Assembly: GCA_030765135.1 (NCBI GenBank)
Contig: JAVCDC010000092.1
Span: 1 to 50,530, forward strand
From: Candidatus Tritonobacter lacicola
GTDB taxonomy: Bacteria; Auribacterota; Tritonobacteria; Tritonobacterales; Tritonobacteraceae
DNA length: 50,530 bases
Direction: 5' to 3'
The notes under the pieces are model-generated. The model was not told the DNA's origin, ran no database searches, and saw only the letters and a list, made by a program, of their open reading frames with translations. Below, in pieces: positions 26,215 to 35,600 of this stretch. The translations under genes and the position numbers were made by a program. Numbering within the stretch: the stretch's first letter is position 1; each line of letters begins with the position of its first letter.

Positions 26215-26994
26215 ATGTCAAAAGCGGACAACCTGCATAATCCGGCAGCGGTTAAGCCTAAAGCAAGGGAAAGCATTCACAAAACAACACTCGATTGGTT
26301 CGGGCAACGGGAACGAGGCAAGGTCCTGGATGTCCCGGCGGGGTATGGCCATCTGAGCCTCAAATTAAAGGAGATGGGATTCGAAGTTACCTGCGGCGAA
26401 ATTGAACCGGAAATATTTAAGCTCCCCGACTTAAACTGTGTTTACACTGATCTCAGCGAAAAAATAGACGCACCGGACTCAAGCTTCGACTATACGTGCT
26501 GCGTCGACGGCCTGGAGCACGTAGCTAATCCCTTCAGGGCGGTAGAGGAGATTGCCCGCGTGCTAAAACCCGGTGGATACGCGCTTTTCAGCATTCCGAA
26601 CTACGCGAACATTGAAAAACGCTTGAAGTTTCTCTGGCACGGCTACTTGACGAAGCCCGTAAGCCGTGAAAAATTTGAAAGACACGGAAAAAAACTGTTC
26701 AATTTACATATTTCTCCCATAACAGTGACACTGCTTGATTTCATCCTGGGAATAAACAACCTGGAAATCGTTGAAATCAAAGAAAACGCTCCCAAGAAAA
26801 AACAGTATGTATTGCTTCCCCTCGTCCTCCTGCTAAAGCTCGTCGATTCCTTCAGCTCCGACCACCGTAAAAAAAAGCACAGAACAGACCTGACGTTACA
26901 CAGGAAAGTAATTCTTGGCGGAAATAACCTGATCTTAATAACCAGAAAAAAGCAGGGTGTCACCGGGATTATCAGCCGATGCCGTATTCCTTGA
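26215..26994 (+). CDS. SAM-dependent methyltransferase (class I)
   Basis: This 259-residue protein has a Rossmann-type core. Motif I is VLDVPAGYGHLSLKLKEMG (about 38-56, with DVPAGYG replacing the usual DxGxGxG), an acidic end of strand two is seen in CGEIEPE, and FDYTCCVDGLEHVANP (about 91-106) and RVLKPGGYALFSIPN (about 115-129) follow. The latter two are typical of Methyltransf_11-type enzymes that act on small molecules, lipids or glycans. The substrate is unknown. A hydrophobic stretch near residues 197-210 and a basic C-terminus may attach it to the membrane. The gene is AT-richer than its neighbours. Its 3' end overlaps the convergent NtrC-type gene by 23 bp. Confidence 0.85.
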   Translation: MSKADNLHNPAAVKPKARESIHKTTLDWFGQRERGKVLDVPAGYGHLSLKLKEMGFEVTCGEIEPEIFKLPDLNCVYTDLSEKIDAPDSSFDYTCCVDGLEHVANPFRAVEEIARVLKPGGYALFSIPNYANIEKRLKFLWHGYLTKPVSREKFERHGKKLFNLHISPITVTLLDFILGINNLEIVEIKENAPKKKQYVLLPLVLLLKLVDSFSSDHRKKKHRTDLTLHRKVILGGNNLILITRKKQGVTGIISRCRIP

Positions 26995-28312
26995 TCTTGC
27001 GGTGAAGCGTCCGCCGGCTGAGACCCAGGCTTCCGGCAGCCTCCGTCTTGCTCCTGCACTCCTTCAGCGCGTCGATTATTAGCGCCTTCTCGGCCTCCTG
27101 TACCGTCATGCCCCTGAGGAGCAGGGGGGCGGCTTGAACAGGCTCTTTCAGCGGCGGGGGAAGACCGCTCTCCTCCAGCACGGTCCCCGGGCACAGGACA
27201 ACCATGCTCTCGACGACGTTTCGCAGCTCCCTGACGTTCCCCGGCCAGTCGTAAACGCGAAAGGCGTCGATAACCTCCCTTGATATGGACCGAACATCCT
27301 TGTCGTTCTCGCGGCGGATCTCCCGCATGAACACGTCGGCCAGGAGGGGAATATCCCCTTTCCTCTCCCTCAGCGGCGGGAGCTTGATCGAAACTACGTT
27401 CAGCCGATAGTAGAGGTCGTCCCGGAACGTCCCCTCTTTTACCATCGCGGAGAGGTCCCGGTTGGTAGCGGCAATGAGCCTGACGTCCGCCTCTATCGTC
27501 GTGGACCCTCCGACTCGCTCGAACTTATGCTCCTCGAGTACCCTGAGAAGCTTGACCTGCGTCTCCGGCTTGATCCCGCTCACCTCGTCGAGGAAAAGCG
27601 TCCCCCCGTCGGCCATCTCGAACCTGCCGATGCGCCTCCGGCCGGCGCCCGTAAAGGCACCCTTCTCGTGGCCGAATAGCTCGCTTTCCAGGAGGCTCTC
27701 CGCCAGGGCGGCGCAGTGAACGGCGACGAAAGGCCCGTCCTTCCGCGGCCCAGCTGCGTGGATGGCGTGGGCGATCAGCTCCTTGCCCGTCCCGCTCTCG
27801 CCCTCGATCAGCACGGTCGACTTCGTGGGAGCTATCTGCCGTACAACGTCCATCACCGCCATCATCCCGGCAGAACTGCCCACGATATTCTCAAAGCCGT
27901 AACGAGAAGCCATCTGCGTCCTGAGGTTAATGTTAACTTCCTCCAGGCGCCTTCTTGAAAGCGCGCGCTCGAGGGTTATAACGAGCTCTTCTAGGTTGAT
28001 CGGCTTCGTCACGTAGTCGTACGCCCCCGCCTTCATTGCATCGACTGCGATCCTCTCGGAGCCGTAGGCTGTCATCATGATAACGGTGATGCCCGGCCTT
28101 GTCCCGCGCACCTCCGTTAGAAGCTCCATACCGCTCATCCCCGGCATCTTGAGGTCCGTCAGGACGAGGTCGAGATGCGTCTCCCCGATGATTTGCAGCG
28201 CCTCCTCGCAGCTGCCCGCAAGTAGGATTTCGTACTCCGGGCGCGCCAAACCTTTCTTAAGCCCCTCGCGCGCGTTCTTCTCGTCGTCAACGATCAATAT
28301 TTTGCTTTTCAT
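26972..28312 (-). CDS. NtrC-family sigma-54 response regulator
   Basis: ATG 28312 is preferred over GTG 28315, with AGGA six bases upstream. The 446-residue protein has a receiver (phospho-acceptor Asp53 in LVLTDLKMPG, Lys in VTKPINLEE), a sigma-54 AAA+ domain and a Fis-type HTH (KTEAAGSLGLSRRTLHRKIKEYGI). Walker A is GESGTGKE, the sigma-54 contact loop is a normal GAFTGA, Walker B is LFLDEV and the arginine-finger region reads RDDLYYRL. All parts needed for phosphorylation-dependent activation of sigma-54 promoters are present. The gene follows the PAS kinase by 85 bp, so they form a two-component pair. It is the better candidate for controlling the sigma-54 sites in this window. Confidence 0.95.
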   Translation of the reverse strand: MKSKILIVDDEKNAREGLKKGLARPEYEILLAGSCEEALQIIGETHLDLVLTDLKMPGMSGMELLTEVRGTRPGITVIMMTAYGSERIAVDAMKAGAYDYVTKPINLEELVITLERALSRRRLEEVNINLRTQMASRYGFENIVGSSAGMMAVMDVVRQIAPTKSTVLIEGESGTGKELIAHAIHAAGPRKDGPFVAVHCAALAESLLESELFGHEKGAFTGAGRRRIGRFEMADGGTLFLDEVSGIKPETQVKLLRVLEEHKFERVGGSTTIEADVRLIAATNRDLSAMVKEGTFRDDLYYRLNVVSIKLPPLRERKGDIPLLADVFMREIRRENDKDVRSISREVIDAFRVYDWPGNVRELRNVVESMVVLCPGTVLEESGLPPPLKEPVQAAPLLLRGMTVQEAEKALIIDALKECRSKTEAAGSLGLSRRTLHRKIKEYGIG

Positions 28313-28397
28313 CACAGTTCCTATTATAGACCAAAGACCTTAAAAGCTTGTTTTTCGACTTAATCTGCTTTTTTTGCTTTTCGTTTCGGTCTTTTGT

Positions 28398-29582
28398 CTA
28401 TTGTCTTCTGTCTTCTGTCTGTCTTTTTTCAGGCAGCATTCTCCTGTACCTCCCGCCTATGGGAAAGCGAACGGTGAATCTCGTCCCCCTCTTCCCATCT
28501 GGCGGGAGCGTCACGTTTTCAACCTCGATCCTTCCGCCGTTGGCGCGGATGATCTTCCTGACGATCATCAAGCCCAGCCCCGACCCCTCCTCCCGTGTCG
28601 TGAAGTACGGCTCGAATATGCGGCCGAAGTCCTCCGGCCGTATTCCGCCGCCGGTGTCGGTGAAGCTGATCGAGACCTCGCCGGATCCGGCAACGGTCGT
28701 CGCCCTGAGCTCCCCGCCGTCCGGCATCGCCTGGAGGGCGTTCTTCAGTATGTTGAAGAAGGCCTGCCTGACCTGTGACCTGTCGACGTATATCCCGGGG
28801 ACCTCCGCGGCGTATGAGGGCACGACGCGAACCTTTCCCTTCGAGATCTCGTGCTCCATGAAGCGGAGTGTGCTCTCGACGATCTCGTTGAGGTCCTCCA
28901 TCCCCAGGCGCGGCTTCATCGGCCTGGCGGCGCGGAGGAACTGTTTGACGATGTAATCCAGCCGCCCTATCTCGTCCTTCGCGATGCCGACGTACTCCCT
29001 TATGTCTCCCCCCTCACCTGGCGGGAGCTTATCGAGATCCCTTTCGATAAGCTGCATGTAAAGGTCGAGAGATGAGAGGGGATTGCCGATCTCGTGGGCC
29101 ACACCGGCGGCAAGAGATGCGAAGGCCTCCATCCTCGCCGCACTCCTCCTTACAGCCTCCCATCGCCTGTCGTCCGATATATCCCTGAACAGCACAACCG
29201 TGCCGATAGGGTTTCCGGTGTTGTCGTACAGCGGGACCGAAGACAGGTCGAAGATCCTCCCCCTCTCGACGGGAACCTGCATCCTCGTCACGCCCTCTCC
29301 GCCCGCTTTGCTTTCCCCGGCCATATCCCGCAGCCATCCCCCCTCGATTCTCCTGCCGATCATTGCATCCCGGGGCCAGCCCAGCAGGTCCCGGGCCGCC
29401 CTGTTGTAGAAAATGATATTAGACCCTTCGTCTATTACTACTATTCCCTCGAAGATACTGTCGAATATCCGTTCGGCCAGCCCTTTTTCCTTCGTGATGG
29501 TGCGGAGAAGACTCCGGATGCTGCCGCCGTCCACCCTGTCGAGTTTATTGATGAACTTGTCTATGAAATCTTTTCGCGACAT
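28398..29582 (-). CDS. PAS-domain sensor histidine kinase (NtrB type)
   Basis: ATG 29582 with GGAAGA nine bases upstream is preferred over an in-frame TTG at 29630. The 394-residue protein is cytoplasmic. One PAS domain lies at about residues 45-160 (ERIFDSIFEGIVVIDEG, then FYNRAARDLLGW and a PAC end GTVVLFRDISDDR). The HisKA domain has AAGVAHEIGNPLSSLD, and the ATPase domain has FFNILKNALQAM (N), DTGGGI (G1), FEPYFTTREEGSGLGL (F and G2). This arrangement matches NtrB-like kinases that pair with NtrC-type regulators, and one is encoded directly downstream. The last residues (RQTEDRRQ) come from a GACAGAAGACAGA low-complexity repeat that runs through the stop codon. Confidence 0.93.
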   Translation of the reverse strand: MSRKDFIDKFINKLDRVDGGSIRSLLRTITKEKGLAERIFDSIFEGIVVIDEGSNIIFYNRAARDLLGWPRDAMIGRRIEGGWLRDMAGESKAGGEGVTRMQVPVERGRIFDLSSVPLYDNTGNPIGTVVLFRDISDDRRWEAVRRSAARMEAFASLAAGVAHEIGNPLSSLDLYMQLIERDLDKLPPGEGGDIREYVGIAKDEIGRLDYIVKQFLRAARPMKPRLGMEDLNEIVESTLRFMEHEISKGKVRVVPSYAAEVPGIYVDRSQVRQAFFNILKNALQAMPDGGELRATTVAGSGEVSISFTDTGGGIRPEDFGRIFEPYFTTREEGSGLGLMIVRKIIRANGGRIEVENVTLPPDGKRGTRFTVRFPIGGRYRRMLPEKRQTEDRRQ

Positions 29583-29680
29583 TGCGAGGTCTTCCGGTTC
29601 AGGCGGCGGTCCCGTCAACACATGCAGCAACGATGCAAAGGCCGGGGATAGCGTCGGAAACGGTGATCATCCCGGAAAGT

Positions 29681-31183
29681 TTATTCAACTTCCCGGGATT
29701 CAACAAGGGCTATCCACCGCTGGATCTGGGAAGCCTGTGGATCATCGGGCCTGAAAATCAGGTATAGCTTGTAGTAGTGCGCGGCCTCACCGTCCTTTTT
29801 AAGGTGCTCCTTGCAGAGGTAGGCTATCGCGTAATACGCGTCGACGTACTCCGGGTCGGAACCGATGGCGCTTTTGAACTGCGAAAGCGCCTCCTCGTAC
29901 CTTCCCACGAGGCCGTATATGATCCCGAGCTGATAATGGAGGGAGGCCTGATCCGGCATAAGCTCGATCGCCTTTTTGTACCACTTGATGGCGTCATCGA
30001 ACTTCTCCACCCGTGCGTAGGCCCTGGCGAGAGAATAGAGCGTCCTGAAGTCATCGGGCCACAGGGAGACGGCCTTCCTGTACGCCCCTATGGCCTTGTC
30101 CGCCGAGTCGTCGAGCTCGTAGACCTTTCCCAGCTCCATCCAGAGCTTCTTCGACCTCGGGCTGAGAGCGATAGCCTCCTTGATCTTTGCGGCGCTGTCC
30201 TCAAACCTGTTTTGAAGCTGATAAACCTGGCCAAGCCTCTCGACCGCGTCGGGATTTTCGGGATTTATCTTAACGGCCTTCTCCAGCTGCATCTCCGCCT
30301 CTTCGAAGTCTCCATTCATCGCCAGGCCCAGCCCCAGCGACGTCAGAACAGAGTAATCATCAGGGCTCCGCTTCGCCGCCTCACGCAGCAATTTCAGCCC
30401 CTTGTCCTCCTCTCCCACGCCCATAAGAAGCGGCCCTAGCAGCCTCATCACGGCTACCGAGCCCGGGTCGAGCTCAAGGGCCCTCTCGTATTGCCGCCTG
30501 GCTTCACCCGCCTTTCCAATGAGGATATAGACGCCTGCCAGGCCCCTGTGCATGTTAGCGGAGCCGGGGTCGAGCTCTACGGCGCGGACAAGGTTACTGA
30601 AGTATCCCTCGAAGTCGTCGCTGCTGCCCGCGGCGAAGGCAAGCGCGTAATACGCATCGGCATACTCCGGTGATATGCTTACCGCCTTCTTGAACTGCCG
30701 CACGGCCTCGTCGTCCCGGCGGGACCTGAGAAGGACCTGCCCCTTTTCAAAGGCCTCGCGAGCCCTCCCGTCTATTTCCACCTCTCCGGGCGCACCCCCG
30801 GCCAGCAGATCCAGCGCGGAAAGGAAAGCCGTGGCGGCCCCCACCGCCCTGTTCGATTTCAGCCGGGAAAGCGCCAGCCAGTAACGGGCCTCCCAGCTTT
30901 TCTCGTCGGCACCGGCAGCCTTCGCGAACTGGACCTCGGCTTCCCGGTACTTGCCCTTCCGGTACAGCTCCTCCCCGCTGCCCATATAGCTTTTTTCGCT
31001 TCCGGTCGAGGCGCGGCTTGTAAGCGGTGAAAACGCGAGGGACACGACGGCTGCTGAAAGAAGAAGGGCCGGGAGAAAATAAGCCGCGGGATTACGCATG
31101 ATCAAACCGGCGGGACGGGCCGGAACGGAGCGGCGAAAGCGGTTCGGGGAAAGCGGGCACATTAATAACGGCATCCCATTCAC
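29681..31183 (-). CDS. Exported or membrane-anchored TPR-repeat protein
   Basis: The 500-residue protein has about eleven tetratricopeptide repeats from residue 68 to the end, with regular A-x-x-x-Y-x-x-A-I-x-L-x-P patterns. The start overlaps the stop of the thioredoxin reductase gene (ATGA), which favours ATG 31183. That gives a long, Arg-rich N-region before the hydrophobic helix at residues 33-52 (AYFLPALLLSAAVVSLAFS). ATG 31099 would give a more normal signal peptide but has no ribosome binding site. TPR arrays are protein-binding scaffolds, often for assembly or secretion complexes. It lies in an apparent operon with the redox pair upstream and the two-component pair downstream. Confidence 0.85.
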   Translation of the reverse strand: MNGMPLLMCPLSPNRFRRSVPARPAGLIMRNPAAYFLPALLLSAAVVSLAFSPLTSRASTGSEKSYMGSGEELYRKGKYREAEVQFAKAAGADEKSWEARYWLALSRLKSNRAVGAATAFLSALDLLAGGAPGEVEIDGRAREAFEKGQVLLRSRRDDEAVRQFKKAVSISPEYADAYYALAFAAGSSDDFEGYFSNLVRAVELDPGSANMHRGLAGVYILIGKAGEARRQYERALELDPGSVAVMRLLGPLLMGVGEEDKGLKLLREAAKRSPDDYSVLTSLGLGLAMNGDFEEAEMQLEKAVKINPENPDAVERLGQVYQLQNRFEDSAAKIKEAIALSPRSKKLWMELGKVYELDDSADKAIGAYRKAVSLWPDDFRTLYSLARAYARVEKFDDAIKWYKKAIELMPDQASLHYQLGIIYGLVGRYEEALSQFKSAIGSDPEYVDAYYAIAYLCKEHLKKDGEAAHYYKLYLIFRPDDPQASQIQRWIALVESREVE

Positions 31184-32112
31184 GTTTGAGGGGAGAGCGT
31201 TCCTATGTACTGCCCGGCGGACAGTGCGGCAGCCACGCCGTCCCCGATGGCCGTCGCAACCTGCCTCCAGGCGCCCGACCGTACGTCCCCCGCCACGAAT
31301 ATCCCCTTCACGGACGTCGCCATCCGCATGTCCGTCACTATATAACCACCGTCGTCCAGGTCCAGGAACCCGCGAACGAAGCCGCTGGAGGGGACACGGC
31401 CGATCGATATGAAGACGCCGGAGGTCGGAAGGCTACGGCTCTCACCCGTCAGCGTATCCCTGAGCACGACGCCCTCCACAGCTTTATCCCCGGCTATCTC
31501 CGCGATGACAGAGTTCCAGATAAAGGAGATCTTATCGCTGGAAAAGGCCTTCTCCCGGAGGAGCCCCGTAGCTCTAAGCTCGTCCCTCCTGTGAACCACG
31601 GTGACGGACCTGGCGTATTTTGTCAGAAAGAGGGCGTCGTCGATCGCCGTATCGCCGCCGCCCATCATGAGGACATCCCTGCCGGCGAAGAGGGCGCCGT
31701 CGCACGTAGCACAGTACGAGACACCCCTACCGGCAAACTCGTCCTCGCCCTTCACGCCGAGCTTCCTGACCGATGCCCCGGTCGCGATAATAACAGCCCT
31801 GCTCTTTAACGGGCGGCCGTCGGCTTTCACGATAACGGCATCGCCTTCTTTGGAGATGCCGAGGGCCTCGATGTTCTCCATCCCGGCCCCGTACTTTCGC
31901 GCCTGGCTCTCCAGCCTTGAAACGCACTCCTCTCCCGTTATTCCCTCGGGGAAACCCGGGTAGTTCCAGATGTCGGTCGCCGTGATAACCTGGCCGCCGA
32001 AAAATCCTTTCTCCAGGACGAGTGTCGAGAACCGCGCGCGCCCCGCGTATATGGCGGCGGAGAGGCCCGCCGGGCCTCCTCCGACTATTATCACATCGTA
32101 CCGGGGTTGCAA
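31180..32112 (-). CDS. trxB: Thioredoxin reductase
   Basis: The likely start is TTG at 32112, four bases after AGGA, giving 310 residues, which is normal for the family. A longer open frame exists upstream, but that extension is an out-of-frame reading of the ferredoxin gene. FAD binding is shown by VIIVGGGPAGLSAAIYAGRA (7-26), the redox-active disulfide by C134-ATC137 (SYCATCDG), NADPH binding by GGGDTAIDDALFL and VVHRRDELRA, and the C-terminal FAD site by GIFVAGDVR. The intact HRRxxxR motif means NADPH is the expected donor, although the neighbouring ferredoxin raises the question of ferredoxin-linked reduction. It overlaps the TPR gene by four bases. Confidence 0.95.
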   Translation of the reverse strand: MQPRYDVIIVGGGPAGLSAAIYAGRARFSTLVLEKGFFGGQVITATDIWNYPGFPEGITGEECVSRLESQARKYGAGMENIEALGISKEGDAVIVKADGRPLKSRAVIIATGASVRKLGVKGEDEFAGRGVSYCATCDGALFAGRDVLMMGGGDTAIDDALFLTKYARSVTVVHRRDELRATGLLREKAFSSDKISFIWNSVIAEIAGDKAVEGVVLRDTLTGESRSLPTSGVFISIGRVPSSGFVRGFLDLDDGGYIVTDMRMATSVKGIFVAGDVRSGAWRQVATAIGDGVAAALSAGQYIGTLSPQT

Positions 32113-32137
32113 CTTATCCTGTTTCGAGAAAGCTCTC

Positions 32138-32311
32138 TTATTTCTGGGCCTTGATGGCATCAACGGGGCAGACCTCGGCGCAGGTGCCGCAGTCCGTGCA
32201 GAGCTCCGCGTTGATCTTGTATTTGTCGTCTCCCTCGCTGATCGCCTCGACCGGGCACTCAGAAAGACATGACCCGCAGGAGACACATTCATCGGTAATC
32301 ACGTAAGCCAT
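32138..32311 (-). CDS. 2[4Fe-4S] ferredoxin, 57 residues
   Basis: ATG at 32311 follows AGGAGG by seven bases. The short protein has two classical clusters, CVSCGSCLSECP (9-20) and CTDCGTCAEVCP (38-49), each with the CxxCxxCxxxCP arrangement for a [4Fe-4S] centre, separated by the usual acidic linker. It is a small bacterial ferredoxin of the clostridial type, a low-potential electron carrier in the cytoplasm. It is the first gene of the minus-strand operon, 25 bp before thioredoxin reductase. The pairing suggests a link between ferredoxin and thiol redox, but this is inference. Confidence 0.95.
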   Translation of the reverse strand: MAYVITDECVSCGSCLSECPVEAISEGDDKYKINAELCTDCGTCAEVCPVDAIKAQK

Positions 32312-32477
32312 TTCACATCCTCCTTTTCAAGAAAAATTTCTAGCCGACAACAAACTATTGCCGAATATTGAAATCAATTTTCGCTATTTTGTAAGTGGCC
32401 CGAAGCAATGTCAATAGCTAATGCGGTAATCTTTGCAGGGCCCCGGCCTGTACGCGGTTCTGCAATTCCAGTACACT

Positions 32478-32503
32478 CCATATAGTCATAAGTGCCAATT
32501 ATG
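32478..32503 (+). promoter_or_regulatory. Motif shared with the chaperone promoter region (copy 2)
   Basis: CCATATAGTCA, seven bases, CAATTATG, as at 23949-23975 (there with an eight-base gap). It lies about 70 bp upstream of the -24 element of the sigma-54 site at 32570. The remaining 365-bp divergent interval (32312-32676) contains a GCCCG-GATT-CGGGC hairpin, a CCAATAA/TTATTGG inverted repeat (32547-32572) that overlaps the -24 element, and no gene. Confidence 0.4.
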
Positions 32504-32569
32504 TTTGCACTCTTCCGCCGCCCCGCCCGGATTCGGGCATATTTTACCAATAAACCCGGGGTCACTTAT

Positions 32570-32585
32570 TGGCATATTTCTTGCT
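32570..32585 (+). promoter_or_regulatory. Sigma-54 promoter of the glycoside hydrolase-esterase operon
   Basis: The site reads TGGCATATTTCTTGCT, with exact -24/-12 spacing. The predicted start near 32596 leaves a leader of about 80 bases before the ATG at 32677. The core bases are identical to those of the sites at 8475 and 23831. Confidence 0.75.
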
Positions 32586-32676
32586 GGTTAATGCAGTGTA
32601 CCATTGTTTTCAGCTTGCAAATGATGACAAGCTTATGTAGATTAAACAAGAGAGGGTATTACAGGAAAGCTGCGCC

Positions 32677-35600
32677 ATGAACGCTCTACCGCGAATAATG
32701 GTCCGTGGGACAATATATTTCCTCCTCTGCGGGTTGGCACTAAACTTTTCGTGCCTCTCTGTCTCTGCCGCCGATAAATACCTCAGGGTGAACCAGGTGG
32801 GCTACCTCCCCTCGGACACCAAGGTCGCCATCGTTTCCACAAACGATAACCTCAGCAGTTGGACTTTCAGCGTTATCAAGGTCTCCGACGGCGGCGTCGC
32901 GTTCGGCCCACAGGGCGTCGGGTCGGACCAGGGTGCTTACTGCGCTTTCTCCCACAACTACCGCCTTGATTTTTCCGCCCTCAATGCGCCGGGGACATAC
33001 AGGCTCAGGCTCAGCGACGGGACATCGGTGTCCCGCTCCTTCGCTATCGGCAGCCACGCGTACGCGGGGCTCCACGAAGAGGTCCTGAAGTTCTTCCGCA
33101 TCCAGAGGAGCGGCTACAACCCGTTCATCCCGGCCACCTGCCATGCCTCGGGGGCGGCGGGCAACCTCGACGCGAAGTGCCTCGACGACAGCCAGGTCCG
33201 CAACATAGAGGGCGGCTGGTACGACGCGGGCGATTACATCAAGTTTCTGGTCACGACGAGCAACGTGGCGGTACTGCAGCTATTCGCGTACAACGAGAAC
33301 AAGGCGAAGTTCACCGACGGATACCTGGCGGACGGTACAGCCGGGAGCAACGGCATACCCGACGTCCTGGACGAGGCGAAGCACGGCCTCGACTGGATTC
33401 TTAAAATGCACCCCTCGGCCTCAAAGCTTTACTATCAGGTCGGCGACTCAAGGGACCACGTCGGCAGATCCAGCTGGAGGCTTCCCCAGAACGACACGGT
33501 AAACTACGGCCTCGGCGGTTACCGCCCGGCTTATCACGGTATCGGCGCAAATATCGCGGGAAGGTCAGCCGCCGCCCTCGCCATGGCCGCGAAAATATGG
33601 GAGGATGACCTGGGCGACGCTGCCTACGCCGCTACATGCCTTGCCGCGGCGGAGGAGCTTTATACGCTGGCAAAGCAAAACCTTCACGCCCAGGGCGGCA
33701 CGGAGGGCTACTACGCCGAGACGACCTTCTACGACGATCTGGAGCTGGCGGCAACCGAGCTCTATAAAGCGACAGGAACCCAATCCTATTTAACCGAGGC
33801 CCAAAATTACAGCAGCTCTGCCGGTTCATCCTGGGGATGGTTCGACTGGGGTGGAATAAACGCACTGGCCCATTATGAGCTCTACCCCCATGCCGACGCC
33901 GCGACAAAGGCTAACTTGAAAACCTATCTCCAGCAGGACCTCAACGAGAACCTGGATCAGGCCAACACGAACCCGTTCCGCGTCTCGACAGACTACGGCT
34001 GGGGATCTGCCAGCGTCATGACGGGGACTGTCGTGATGTGCGACCTCTACAAGAAGCTCTTCCCGGGCGAGACCACCTACGACGCCCTCCACGACGAGGT
34101 GAGGGACTACATACTCGGGAAGAACCAGTGGGACGTCTCCTGGGTTATCGGCCTCGGGAGCAACTACACGGCCGACCCCCACCACCAGATTTCGTACGTC
34201 CTCCAGAAGGAAGCAACGGGGACCTGCATCGAAGGACCCATGTCGCTGTCGGAATGGAACGGCATGGGGATCACGCTCGCCGATCCCGACGAGTACGCGG
34301 AATTCCAGTCCTCAACAGCCGTCTATCACGACGACGTGGCCGATTGGGCGACGAACGAGCCGACGATATTCCAGGCATCGCTCACACTCTGCGCCCTGGC
34401 AGACATGTCGACCGACCTCTCGGTGGCCGTCCAGAACACGATATCCGGAACGAGCCCGGCCTACATCGGCGCCAACGAGGGAGGGGCTTTCAGTGGCGCC
34501 GACCTCCAGGACAGCGGAATAAACCTTTACAGGATCTGGACCACGCTGGGCGAACTCGAATACTACGACGACGACTGGGTGGCCGACGAATATCCAGGCT
34601 GGCCGGACTACCCGTCCGCTACATACTACGGCTCACCCACGATCGCGGGCATCAAGGCCAATACCAACCTCGTACCCTGGAGCGTGTGGGATAGCGCCTT
34701 CACGGCATCACGCTGGACGGGGGCCGTTACGTTCACAACTCTCCTGGACGGCTGCCAGTCGGCCGGCTTGGAACCGCTCCTGGTGCTCAGGGCAAAGGGC
34801 CCCGATGAAGGATGGATCGACTGGATCCCCGGCGCACCCGACGGCGACGATTTCTGGCAAGAGTGGTGGGAGTATTGCTTCGCCGTGGCTTATTGGTGCA
34901 ACGTCAGGAACAGCTATGCCGTGACACATTTCCAGGTCCACAACGAGCCCGATTTGAGTTCGCAGGGCTGGACGGGAACGCAGGCTCAATACGTCCAGCT
35001 CATCGAGTACGCCCACGATGCCCTCACCTTTGCGAACGACCTAGCGGGACTACCGGTCTATCTCCACGCGCCCGTCGTCTCAAACTACGCGTCCTCGTAC
35101 ATCTCCTACTCGCTCGACAACGCCGATACGTATATCGATGCGGCGGACTACCACGTGTACGACAAGTACCACGACATACCGACGAGCATCCAGAGCGTAA
35201 CGCAGACCGTCTCGGCCCACAATCCCGACGGCGTCCTCGAACCGGTCTGGATCACGGAATGGGGCGACCTAGACGGCAATTACGACACGGTGGCGAGGGC
35301 TGCCGCGACCGCCCAGCAGCTCATAGAGTTCGCAGAGGGAGGCGTGGAAGGAAGCGCCATCTTCATGCTTTACGACTGGGGCACCGCCGGAGGACTCATC
35401 GCGTCCGACAGCTCCAGGAAGGAGTCCTACTACGCGCACCGCCTGGCGACGAGGGCACTGGTCGGAGGCAAGCAGATACTCAACTTCTCATCCAGCGGCT
35501 CCTCGGAGAAGGTGGTGGTAACCAGAGACCTGGACGGAGTTCCCCCGGACGGCCTGTACGTGCTCGCGGCCAACGCGGGTTGCTCCGTCTCCGTCGACAT

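Noticed and set aside
32113-32292. N-terminal extension of thioredoxin reductase
   Set aside because: The Arg/Ser/Pro-rich peptide is an out-of-frame reading of the ferredoxin gene. The real start is the TTG at 32112.
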